DNA of 64,000 nucleotides, from contig NC_066581.1 of the NCBI RefSeq assembly GCF_024323335.1, positions 223,267,039-223,331,038 of the forward strand, given 5' to 3'. Position numbers and translations under genes: made by a program. The stretch is from Lathyrus oleraceus. Its lineage: Eukaryota > Streptophyta > Magnoliopsida > Fabales > Fabaceae. The notes under the pieces were generated by a model. The model made no database searches. It saw only the letters and a list, made by a program, of their open reading frames with translations, and was not told where the DNA came from. Shown in pieces: positions 1 to 11,631 of this stretch. How positions within the stretch are numbered: the first letter of the stretch is position 1; each line of letters starts with the position of its first letter.

Positions 1-197
1 AGAGTACTACGGATGCGTAGGGGTGCTAATACCTTCCCTTCGCATAACCGACTCCCGAACCCATTCTCTTTGGTCGCGAGACCATGTTCTTTCCCAGGTT
101 TACTCTGAGCGTTTCCTTTCCCTCTTTTGGGATAAATAACGCACGGTGGCGGCTCTGTTGTTCTTTCTTTCCCGCCGGTTTTTCGCGCGATGCGACA
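1..197 (+). mobile_element. 3' end of an Ogre-type LTR (element E, cut by window edge)
   Basis: This stretch matches the reverse complement of 7008-7205, the terminal part of the element B LTR. It includes the block about a GGTGCTAATACCTTCCC motif and the terminal GCGACA at 192-197. It is therefore the last 200 bp of a B-like LTR in plus orientation. It ends abruptly against integrase coding sequence of element A, which means element E inserted into A. The five bases 198-202 (CCTTG) would be its target duplication, but the other end lies outside the window. Confidence 0.8.
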
Positions 198-466
198 CCT
201 TGTGCCATGGACAGTTATATCAAAAGAGAATGAAGCAAGCATTTGATAGGAAGGTTAAGCCGAGAGAATTCAAAGAGGGTGACCTTGTACTCAAGAAGAT
301 GATACTATTTCACAATGATTCTAGGGGCAAGTGGACTCCTAACTATGAAGGACCCTATGTTGTCAAGAAAGCCTTCTCAGGCGGTGCTTTAATTCTTACA
401 AACATGGATGGTGAAGAGCTTCCACGTCCCGTGAATACAGATGCAGTCAAGAAATACTTCGCCTAA
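198..466 (+). pseudogene. Integrase C-terminal fragment of element A
   Basis: The frame encodes the last 88 residues of a Ty3/gypsy integrase, starting at CHGQLYQ and including RGKWTPNYEGPYVVKK and the ending VNTDAVKKYFA. This is the same tail as in elements B, C and D. It is the C-terminal, chromatin- and DNA-binding end of integrase. The zinc-binding and DDE catalytic parts are absent because the upstream half of element A is separated by the inserted element E. The apparent start at 146 is an artefact of LTR sequence being open in the same frame. Confidence 0.85.
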
Positions 467-486
467 AAAATGAAAAGAACAGCTCG

Positions 487-635
487 CTAAGTTGAAAACC
501 CGAAAGGGCGGCTTAGGCAAAAATGAGCGTCTCGGTGGACTGAAAACCTGAAAGGGCGGTCCAAGCAGAAATTAGAGACATAAAAAACAAAGAAAATATT
601 ATCCCGGTAGATTGAAAACCCGAAAGGGCAATCTA
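487..635 (+). other. Tandem hairpin array after pol (element A)
   Basis: Three hairpins follow the integrase stop within 21 bases. Stems are CTAAG/CTTAG (487-491 with 512-516), TGGAC/GTCCA (536-540 with 559-563) and TAGATT/AATCTA (608-613 with 630-635). The first and third enclose a nested CCC-GAAA-GGG hairpin with a GNRA-type loop; in the second the inner stem is CCT/GGG. The stems differ in sequence but all pair, and the same arrangement is found in elements B, C and D. I infer an RNA structure acting in the element transcript; its function is unknown. Confidence 0.7.
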
Positions 636-3600
636 GGCAAAAGTTAGGGATTTCAGGCAAGTAACTGCATAACGGAGACAAGATCATTGAAGTATCAGAA
701 TATTTTCAACAGTTCTCCAACTTTCTTAAGGCTGCAATACAGGTTTCAAAAGTGGAAGAGAGAATGATGTCATTGTAGTTCAACGTACCCTTTTTCCACG
801 AAATTACCATTTTCCAATTTGTAAAGATATATGGAATCATGCTGTTGGCTGATTACCATCCTATCATATCAATTTGAGCCTTTCTATATTTCTTGGCACT
901 CTTAATTTTCATTTCAATTTACGAAAGTTCTTTTACTTTGACAGATATGTTTTGAAACAAAAGTTTTGAATTAAAAACAGTTTTTGAAAACTATAAAGAT
1001 TATTTACTTTGATTTGTGGACATCAATAAAAGGATTGAGACATGCGGTCCCAGTAATTCTAAAATCATGTGATTCCAACTAGACATGTTCATGTTACTAT
1101 CCTCATATGTATATTATGAAAAGATCTCCACAGGTGTCTTGGCAGTAATATTTCTCCAGCAGAGGTTGTGATTCTGGATATCCCCAGTTTTGCTTCCTAG
1201 TTTTCCTCAAGAGATCATGCAAGAAATATTTCAAGAAGATTGTTCCCTTCACTTGGGGCATGAAGACTCCCCGGTTAATTGATCATGAAGACTTTGATCC
1301 AGGTTTTAAGTTACAGATTTGGCCTATGGGATCACTACAGGTATTTCCCCAGTAATTTATTAAGGAGGGATCAGCAATGTCCCTAGCAGAGGATGAGAAG
1401 GAAGCTTTGATTTCCCCGAGCAGGAGTAATACAGAGGTCTCCATCCCTCAGCGAGTGAAGAAAGTTGATATTCAGAAACTACAGGGAATCTCCTGTTGTT
1501 CTCTATCCATTCAATAGAAGGATATGTCTCCTCCTCAGTAATGTTTTGTAGTAAAGAAGAGTGTGTTTCATTTTAAGAAAATTCAAGAATTACAGGATTC
1601 CTCCTGAATTCTCATTTACATTCAAGGGTCAGACATCACTGTTCCCCGGCAGAGTCTCCTAGAGGAAAGATCTCGTAACCAGATATCAGACACCATAATC
1701 CCCTGCAGAGTCTTCAGATACAGAAAGTCTCCATGATAATTAAAGCAAAAAAATCAAGGATGGATTTTCCCTATATTCTTATTCCCTGGAAAGATACCAC
1801 CTATCCCCAGCGGACTTTATCCCCAGCGGAGTCTTCCAGAAAGATAATCCCCTCTGCATTATCAGCAAATTCAAGAATTGCAGGACTTCTCTTACAATAT
1901 CATCTTATTTCCAGAGGATAACACCTTGTATCCCCAACGGAGTCCTCAGAAAGGTCAAATCCTCATATACCTCACAAATTCAAGAACCACAGGGAATCTC
2001 CTGCATTTTTGAAGTAGAAGGCATCTCCATTGTTCTACGAAATCCTCAGCAGAGACAGACTTTTAAAGAAACCTGGATATGGTGCTCTTGTACCAATTCC
2101 CCAGCAAGTCTTTGTACTACTCCCTAGCGAGTCTCAGTGCAAATCTCCAGCAAGTCCTTATGCAGCTGTTAACATTTTTAGTTATTCCTAGTTTTGTCTG
2201 TCCATCATGCATTCATGACTAAATATTCATGCATATCTATGACATATCATGCTTGCATTCATATGCACCTTGTTTCCTTGTTTATATTGTGGGTTGAGTC
2301 AATCTCTCCATATAGAGTATCCTCATAAGCAGCAAAATACCTTTTATTGGTCATGTTCCCCACAGAGATCTATGCCTCGTGGAAGATGGTTGTTTCAGTT
2401 GTAAATCCTGATGAGTTCATTCCTCTTCAGTTGAAGTCTTGTTTGACCGTTTCATTCTAGTTCTATCCTAGTTTGAACCTCGTGTCTCCAGATAAAGCTC
2501 AGAAATTGCCAGTAAAAGTAGGCAACAATATAGTCTTTGTGACTCTCATTCAGTAAAACAGACATGACAGATATTGTGTCCAAGTCCTTTATACCTTCAT
2601 CTTTGAGTTGGTACCCGTTACAAACTTGAGTTACCTACATCCATGAGTGGTAACCTTTGTTATCCCTCGGATAAATTAATTACTATCTCCATCTATGAGT
2701 TGATAACATCCTCACAGAAAGTTCCATGGTTCTACCTGCAACTTTGAGCTGGTAGCGTGCTTTCGTCTTTGAGTTTAGCACAGATTCCTTTTGATTCCAC
2801 CTTCGTCTTTGAGTTGGTGAAGTACCTGCAACTTTGAGCTGGTAATATGCATTCATCTTTGAGTTCACACATTTTCCTGTGATTCCATCTTCGTCTTTGA
2901 GTTGATGGAGTACCTTCATCTATGAGTAAGGTATGTTTGATCCTTGTTGAACTGATAGTGTGCTTTCATCTTTGAGTCTGCACAGATAACTTCTGATTCC
3001 ATCTTCGTCTTTGAGTGGATGGAGTACCTTCATCTATGAGTTAGGTACATTTTGTCCTTCCACCGTCATCTTTGAGTCGGTAATGATAAACATCTCCAGG
3101 AGAATATGTTCTAAATTCTTTTAAACACCTTTGTCAATGAATCGGTGGTTGCCTTCAACTTTGAGTCGGCATTTCTCTGTCTACCTCATCAATGAGTTGG
3201 TAGTGCGCATTCAACTGTAAGTCTGCACAATGATCCTTAGATCTGATTCTTCATCTACACCATCATCAATGAGTTGGAATTTGATTTCCCTAGCAGTGTT
3301 ATTATCAATCTTTTGAAGCTTGCCTTCAACTTTGAGTTGGCATGTCCTGTTTACCTCATCAATGAGTGGGTAGTGAGCTGTCAACCATGAGTTAACGCAG
3401 TTCGATTCTTATTATGCCCTTGTTATACCTTCATCCTTGAGTTGGTATTCATCTTTTCTGTTACCTCCATCTTTGAGTTGGTAATGTACTGTCACATCAG
3501 TACTCTTGTTATATTGATCTTTTCCCACTTTCATCTATGAGATTGTGATGTATCGTCAACATTGAGTCGATATCTCTTTTCCTCCTATTTTTCCATCTAT

Positions 3601-3819
3601 GAATAGGTAGTGAATCTTCCCCAGCTGAGTATTCTCAGTGTTTACCTTCATGCATTGAGTCGGTGTATGTCCTTCCCCAGTAGAGTTTGCACTCATGTGT
3701 CTCTGTGTCTGTCTGTCTTTTGCATCATGCATACATGCATTTGCGGTCAAATTTTGTGACGTTTGTCATATTTAATTACCTTACGCCATTCGATAGCCTC
3801 CGGCTATCTGGCCTAAGTT
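636..3819 (+). repeat. 3' UTR of element A with tandem repeats
   Basis: This is a long non-coding region between pol and the 3' LTR. At about 1140-2160 and 3280-3700 it holds many sense-strand copies of TCCCCAGCRGAGTC-like motifs, complementary to the element PBS. The best copy is at 1643-1659. From about 2580 to 3690 it holds an irregular tandem array with the core CATCTTTGAGTTGGTA, spaced roughly 30-100 bp. Parts at 2280-2480 are homologous to the 3' UTR of element F at 59990-60240, although the arrays differ. I see no credible coding sequence here. Confidence 0.7.
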
Positions 3820-3836
3820 AATTAAATAAGGGCATC
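3820..3836 (+). other. Polypurine tract of element A (probable)
   Basis: The sequence ATTAAATAAGGGCATC lies directly before the TG that opens the 3' LTR. It corresponds in position to the clearer tract ATTGAATAGGGGCAGC of elements B and C. A polypurine tract primes plus-strand DNA synthesis. Confidence 0.5.
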
Positions 3837-4511
3837 TGTCGCACCCCAAAATTTGACTTTGGCTTTGTTGACCATATCCTGATTAATCTCGTTGTCTCGT
3901 ATTCATCTCAATTTCTTAAACTTCGCATGACAACTGGTTTGATTAGGTTTTGTGTGTTTTCGTTGCTTACCGTGTTGTATTTCGTTGTTTTAGCAAAACC
4001 TGGCCGATATCGTTGTCTCGTATTTATCTCGCTTATCTCTTTTGTGCGTGGCATCGCTTCGATTAGGTTTTGTGCGTTTTTATCTATTTAATTGTTTGTT
4101 TGTCGGTATTTTGACTGTATTTCGAATATATTAGAGTTTTCGTATTGTCCGATTATTTGTGATTGTGTTTGTCAGCGTTTTCGTGATGTCGTGTTGATTT
4201 TATTATTGCCTAGGGTTGTTTATTTAATTACGTGTTGTGCCGTGTGATTTAATCGAGTCTGTTTGAGTCGTGTTGTTGATTTTACTGGTTTACCGGTTTA
4301 CTGGTTTATTGGTTTTATCAATTTGTCTGTTTTGCTGTGCCAATTGTCATCGTTTTTATCGCGTTCGTGTCGCTCGATTTTATCGTATTTTAATCGTGTG
4401 CCGTTTAATATTATTTATGCTTAATATTAATTGTGTTTAGTTGTTAATTAGTTTATTTAATTAGGATTAATATTATATTAGTTTATTATTATTATTATTA
4501 TTATATAATAT

Positions 4512-4815
4512 ATAAATATATATTATTAATTTATGTTAGATATTTTTTAGGTTTCTTATTGTTTAAGTAATCTAAATATATATTATTAATTTATGTTAGA
4601 TATTTTTTAGGTTTCTTATTGTTTAAGTAATCTAAATATATATTATTAATTTATGTTAGATATTTTTTAGGTTTCTTATTGTTTAAGTAATCTAAATATA
4701 TATTATTAATTTATGTTAGATATTTTTTAGGTTTCTTATTGTTTAAGTAATCTAAATATATATTATTAATTTATGTTAGATATTTTTTAGGTTTCTTATT
4801 GTTTAAGTAATCTAA
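4512..4815 (+). repeat. 60-bp perfect tandem repeat in the LTR of A
   Basis: A 60-bp AT-rich unit, with TTATGTTAGATATTTTTTAG in its middle, is repeated about five times. Successive copies show no base difference apart from the edges of the array. Confidence 0.95.
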
Positions 4816-5273
4816 ATATATATATATATATATATAGATGTGGTTAGTAAGAAAAAATGAGGAGGTGGATCAGTAAGGAAAAAAAACGTGTGGTGAGAGA
4901 AACAGAGAATTGAAAAGAAATATTTTTCCAAAAGCATTACCGTATTTCACTTGTTCTTCATTTTCGGTAACCCAAAATCGTCCCGATTATTCACCGAAAC
5001 CCAAAACCGATTTCATATCTTTGAAGTTCGTTGAGTCCAGGTCACAAATATCCAAGGTTCATTTCATTCCGGCATCGTTTCACCGATCAAAAGCGACGTT
5101 GAAGTCAGGTACTCACAAAGGCAGCCAGCACTGCGTCGGTGACGGTTTGCAGCTTTCGGTCGATCATTTGGACGATCAGAAGTTCATCCTCTTCACACAA
5201 GGTAATATTCTTCACTTATCTCTGAAATCGGCAAAGTTCCGGCTTGCCGACATGTGTTTTAATATATTATTTA

Positions 5274-5584
<311 letters not shown>

Positions 5585-6594
5585 CTTTTGTTTACTAAAT
5601 ATTGTTTATCTTTTATTATTATTTTGCATATATATTTTATTTAAATGTTAGTTAAATTAATTATTTGTTTAAATGTTTATTTTAATTAAATGTTTATTTA
5701 TATCAAATGTTTATTTTGTCTAAAGTAAATGTTTATATTGTTTTTTTTATATTTGTTTATGTTGTTACTAACCGTTTCGTTTCAGTTTCAGCTCAATTAA
5801 CTCCACTAACTATTCGTAATACTAACTATTCATAGCTAACTGTGTTGTAATAATTTACTTTCTCGCATTTTTTTATGTTCTGTATTGTGTGTTTAATCGT
5901 ATTGTTCACATTTTATGTTAAAAAATCGAAAAATCCAAAAAAGAGAAACCCGATGCGATTCCAACGGTCGCCGTTTAAGAAACCCTTTTCACACACTCAC
6001 AAGCTTACTCTTGGGCTTCCTTATAATGAGCCCATTTATGTATTGTTTCGGGGTTTAGGCTCATTCAAATCTTTTGCCAGCTTTGGCTTTTCAGTTTAAA
6101 AACATTTTCAAAAGGACGTGTCAGTCTCGAAGCCTCCCGCCTAGGTCGAGCAAGAGATGGCAAGACACGCCAATCCAAAATCAACAAAACAGACTTTCCC
6201 CTTTTCTTTTGGGAGAACTACGTGGATTCTGATTTCTCCATTGCGCCTTGGAGATACGTAGGCCTGAAGTCTACGACTTTATCGAGTCCAAAAAGCAATA
6301 AAATCAAGTTCTTTTCTCATCTCCCCAATCAAACGATCAAAGCGAAAAAAGCAAAGCATTCACATAAACATAAGCAAAAAGGTTCCTGTGGAGTACCGCA
6401 GATGTAGAGGGTGTTAATACCTTCCCTTTGCATAACCAACCCCCGAACCCGTAACTCTAAAGGGATTTATCGTTATTTTTCCCTTCCTCTTTTTGGATAA
6501 AATAAAAGACGGTGGCGACTCTTGCATTTAAAATATTTTTCAAACGGGTTAAGTTCAATCAATACTTAATCTCGTGAAAAATCCCGCCGCGACA

Positions 6595-7007
6595 CCCTTT
6601 ATTTGTTTTCTTTGGTGTGAGTACCAGTTTGTTCAGCGTGTGCACGTGTGGTATGTTCATACCTTGGGGATTTCGTCTGTTATCATTTGGGGTTCATATT
6701 TGGGGTTCATTTGTGACGGTTGTCACTCATTTGGGGTTCATTTGTGATGATGGTTATCATCTTTGGGGTTCATTTGTGATGGTTGTCACTCACTGGGGTT
6801 CATTTGTGACGGTTGTCACTCACTTGGGGTTCATTTGTAACGGTTGTCGCTCATTTGGGGTTCATTTGTGACAATTGTCACTCATTCGGGGTTCATTTGT
6901 GATGATGGTTATCATCTTTGGGGTTCATTTGTGACGGTTGTCACTCATTTGGGGTTCATTTATGATGATGGTTATCATCTTTGGGGTTCATTTGTGACGG
7001 TTGTCAT
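6595..7007 (+). mobile_element. 5' LTR of element C, left visible part
   Basis: This matches 43096-43540 of the C 3' LTR, beginning at CCCTTTATTTG. Most of it is the tandem subrepeat described by GGGGTTCATTTGTGACGG alternating with a GATGATGGTTATCATC version, about 32 bp per unit. It is bounded on the left by the end of element A and on the right by element B, whose left target copy is GTCAT at 7003-7007. The first four kb of this LTR lie outside the window. Confidence 0.85.
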
Positions 7008-7311
7008 TGTCGCATTACGCGAAAAACCGGCGGGAAAACAAAACAACAGAGTCGCCACCGTGCGTTATTTATCCCAAAAGAGGGAAAGGAAACGCTCGAA
7101 GTAAACTTGGAAAAGACATGGTCTCGCGACCAAAGAGAGATGGGATCGGGAGTCGATTATGCGAAGGGAAGGTATTAGCACCCCTACGCATCCGTCGTAC
7201 TCGACGGGATCCACGCACAAAAGGAAGGATAAAGGTTGCTAAACAATGCTCAAACAAACATCAAACGCTGGCTGAAAGAGACACAGGAAAAATAAAAGAA
7301 ACTGACTCGGC

Positions 7312-7783
7312 AGGATATCGCATCCTGGTCCTACGTAGTCTATCAGGCACAGACATCAGAGTTGACGTAGTTCGGAACAGGGGAAACGTGCTCGCTAGGA
7401 TATCGCATCCTATGCATACGTATCTTCTCGGACTAAAGAAGAATCAGAGCACTCGTAGCTCAGCTAACGCACGCCAAACAAAACCACACAGGAAATCGAC
7501 TGCCAATCGCTGGACTTACGTCAAACTCCACACAAACACAGGCAAACCTGGAAACCGAATGCCAATCGTTGGACTTACATCAGACTCCAAACCAAACACA
7601 CGCACACTGGAAACCGAATGCCAATCGCTGGACTTACATCGGACTCCAAGCACACAACAAAAGGATACAGAATGCCAATCGCTAGTCTTACATCCATCTC
7701 CTAACACACACAAAGGGACAAAACAAAAAAGGCGCCCGGAGAGATCAGCTCATCTCCTGCCTACGTACCTCATCTGGTATGAG
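7312..7783 (-). other. Hairpin cluster in transcribed LTR region (element B)
   Basis: Two hairpins AGGAT-N5-ATCCT (7312-7326 and 7397-7411) share the sense-strand loop GCGAT. A third, CTCAT-N5-ATGAG, is at 7769-7783. Equivalent hairpins with altered but still paired stems occur in the LTRs of C and D. They lie downstream of the TATA box on the sense strand and so are probably in the RNA. Confidence 0.6.
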
Positions 7784-10596
7784 GATCAGGGCGACGTAGT
7801 TCCCCTACGCAGGGAAAAAGGACTAGCCTAACCAGATACAAAGGGAGACACAAACGACTAGGGAGACTACGACTCAAGCCTAGAAGTTGTCATGCATACC
7901 ATCCCTAAGTTAAGGTTGCTATCTAACTTGCACAGGGAGCAAGCTATCCTAAACAGCACAGGCAAAGCAAACATTCACACAATTAGCACACACTATATAC
8001 AAACAAAGTGGGCTCACACAAGGTTAGGCTGTGAAACACAAGCCAACTGGAATCGGGTGATGTTAGCTCTTAACCCTAACATTGAGAGTTAGGTTGAAGC
8101 AGATGAAATGGGAAGTGAAGATAAGACTTCACAGCTCTTATCCCTAGCCTGGGAGAGCTTTAGACAAATGAAAATGTGGGAGTTCAGAAAGTTGGAACTC
8201 TTCTCCACATATGACTGACTCAACAAGGATCTTGGGTTAATACCCACAATGCATCAACACAAGGTGTGTGAGCAAAGGGATGACTTACTGAATAACAGGA
8301 TATGGATTGCACATCTCTTTTATCTGCCAATTGCCTCATAGAGGTCTTTTCATGCTTGGCACAAAGATAAACAAACACAAGCATTGCCTCTTAAGGAGGG
8401 CTTCAGACAGGTGCCTGCCCAAGTAACAGGACAGGTCTTCCAGACTACATGAAGTCAGTGAGTTATACCTCAAATGGTTAAGCAACCAAGCAATAGTAAA
8501 ACAAGTTCACAATGAACTTAAGCAACTAATGTACCTGAAAACAATCCAACTCAATCAGTATACAAGTCAAAAAGTCAAACAGACAACCAATGGTCAACAG
8601 TTAACAGACATGGTCAAACAAGCAATGCAACAAGGTGCAAGGCACAAGCTCAAACTCAAATGAGCTACAAGCCACCTACAAAACAACTCAAGATTAGTCA
8701 ACATCAACCAAATAATCCAACTCAAGCAATGTGAATCAATCTCCTCATGGTCATATGCTTCTTATCCTGAAAACAAAGCTCAAACATAAGCACAAACCAC
8801 TAGGACAAGGCCTAGGGTCAAAGGGGGAGAAATAATTCAAAACAGAACATGAAAATTGACATGAATCAAGCTCAATCAATTAAGAACACAATCCAAAAGG
8901 TCTCATGTCAATAGCATCAACCAATTTCATTTCACAATTCAAATAAGACAAGGTATGCAAATTGGAAGCTCATTGAAGCAACAGAATGAACAAATGCACA
9001 TTAATTCAAAAATGGTTCAATTAATCTCAAGAAAAATCATGGCTAAACAGCACATAAAACATGATCCACACACCAAAAATCAAGGCATTTGGACAAGTTT
9101 AAGCATGGTAATCAAATTCATCAAGTCAAGGCAAGCACAAACAAGCTCAAATGAGACCCTACATGGTACATCAACTTAGCACAAGCCTAAGATAGAAATG
9201 ACAAATGGTAAAGACCTCAAACCAAAGCCACAATAAACTTCAATATTTCTAGAAACAATGTGCAAAATTTCACATTCATAGGATACACAACCAGCATTTC
9301 ACAAATCATTGAAGTTCAAGACTATCCAAAAGTGCACAAATGATCATACAGCAAGAAAAATCTCAAACAAATCAGAAATGGTTCCAAAAATTCCACAAAA
9401 ATCATGATCAATCATAACATCCAGAAGAAGCATCATACAAAAAATCACATCATTTGGCATTTATTTAGCATCGCAAAGAAATTCATCAAGTTGAGCAAGC
9501 AAGGTGTGACATACATTGTCACACCTACATTAACATGAGCATATCTCAACAACCACAAATGCTAAAAATGCAAACTCAACACCAAAATGACCAGCAAGAT
9601 GTCTAGTTTAATCATACCAAATTTCAAAAGCATTGGATTAAAACTCATCATTTCACAAGGCATATGGCAAGCAAGGTTCAAAAAGCATACATGTTAACAA
9701 ACCCTAGGCCAAATAAATTTCCATCCATGCACAATTTCTGGAAAAATTATCAAAAAAAACTAGACACAATGAGGAGCAAGATGCAAAAAACCACACATTA
9801 GTTGGATCAGTATTTATTGAGTTATGAATTTTAGAAGTGAATGAAAAATTAAAAAAATCATGTGAAATCATATGGATGAATATGTAAAGGAAATGAAATA
9901 AAATATGAAATGCAATTTGGAAATGGCGCCGGCCAGAATCGAAGAGAGGAATTATTTGAATTGAGGCGCTTAACATGTGAAACGCGCCGTTTCACTTAAA
10001 CGACGTGGCACGGTGAATCAATAGCAACCAATCAACATGCCATGTGGCTGCTACGCTGGACCAATGCATGGACATAAACACAAAAACACATGCAATCACA
10101 CGCTAAGCAGGATCAAATGCAATCTAGAAATGAAAACCCTAGCTTCTTCATACACATTCATCGTGTTCATACCAGCCAAGAACAAATGCACGATCTATAA
10201 CAAACACCTAACAATTTCATGAATTATGAAACTCGAATTCTAACCTTCAAGAAGATGCAGAAGTGAAATCAATGGATTTAGGTCTTGAAAAGTAGAAACA
10301 GATCTTCCTCAATGCTTATATGGATGACTGGATGAAAGTTTGAATGTTAATCGTGCTTGATCTTGCTTGAATCTCCAACTGCCATGGATGAGTGTGAGCT
10401 TCGAAATGCTTCAAATCTTCATGAAATCCTCTGAATCTTGCTTCCAAAAAACTCAATTATGCTTATGGATGATGATTTGATCAAGGAACATGTAAGGTTT
10501 TTGAAGAAAATTGATGAAAAGTGAGAGAGAAAATTTGAAGAAATTTTTCAGATATGGAAATTATGATGTGTTAATCCAATTTTCTGTTAGGCTTAG

Positions 10597-10605
10597 CTAT
10601 ATATA
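10597..10605 (-). promoter_or_regulatory. TATA box of element B 3' LTR
   Basis: On the minus strand this reads TATATATAG, followed by CTAAGCC. It sits about 1 kb inside the LTR from its 5' end, a plausible U3 promoter position. The same site is kept in the other LTR at 28255-28263. Confidence 0.6.
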
Positions 10606-11614
10606 TGATGTGCTAATGATGCTTGTTAATCATGCTTAACCAATGCAAGTGGAATTAGTGAAAACAAGGGTGTAATGCAAAATTGCAAATGCACCTCATG
10701 TATGCAATGGCAATGGAACAGTACTCGAAATTGGCTTGGCAATCAATTCAAATTCTCTTTGGAAGCCAAATGCAATGCTAGAATATGGAAACAATGCTTA
10801 ATTTTTGAATTTGAACTTTCCCTCCAAAATTCAAATGAAAAGTCAAATATTTTTGTGATGGAAATGCATGGCATATGATACATGAATTGGATAGTGCATG
10901 TCAAGACATGAATGTTGCAAAAAGAACCACTCCATTTGGCTTATGGTTTAAAAGTTATGCATGTTTGAAGTTCAAATTCAATTGACCATGTTTGATCCAT
11001 ATCTTCTCAACCATACATGAGAAATTCATGTTCTTTGACTTTTTGGAAATGGGAGAGCAAGATCTTCAACTTTCATGTTGGAAAAAATTTCATTTTAAGC
11101 TTGCTTGATGATGTAATCTTGAGGAGAAAACCTTTCCATTTTTGGCAGTTACAAATTATAGGTCACTTACTATTTTTGGAAACTTTTCATCTGACCTCAA
11201 ATTCTCCAATGTTGATGTTTGAAATGTCAAATGAGACTTGTATGGACATGAATGAGGCCTCTCTAACCATCTCCCACCTTCAAATCCATGGTTGAATTGA
11301 CAGTTGACTTTGGTTGACTTTCTAGGGTTTCAGATGAATTGGACAATGACTGATGATCTCTGAGCCTTCAATGATTAACCAAACCACTTCAAAATGATCC
11401 CTAGGTCACATGAACTCATTAAACCAACCCTAGGGCTTTGCTTCCATAGGAAATGCACTTGCTTGCTTGCACAACTGGATCTCCTGACCAGTCTTGACTG
11501 ATGACTTGCACTATGCAATGGACAATGCAATGTTATGCAGTGGACAATGCAATGCTAATGACCTAAAATGAAAATGTATATACAAAATGGTAGGTGCAAA
11601 TTTGAGGTGCTACA

Positions 11615-11631
11615 ACTGCCCCTATTCAATC
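11615..11631 (-). other. Polypurine tract of element B
   Basis: The sense strand reads ATTGAATAGGGGCAGT immediately before the 3' LTR opening TGTAGCACC. It matches the tract of element C at 38921-38936 and primes plus-strand synthesis. Confidence 0.85.

Larger units (their letters stand above)
7008..11614 (-). mobile_element. 3' LTR of element B
   Basis: This LTR of 4607 bp is paired with 24472-29273. Near its outer end it holds three to four degenerate copies of a unit with GCCAATCGCTGGACTTACAT (7500-7700) and the hairpin cluster described separately. It lacks about 195 bp that is present in the 5' LTR copy (27653-27848 there); the gap falls at position about 10186. Confidence 0.92.

Noticed and set aside
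6690..7007. Regularly spaced repeats resembling a CRISPR array
   Set aside because: Plant LTR tandem subrepeat with contiguous units, no unique spacers and no cas genes; the same array is in the other LTR of C.
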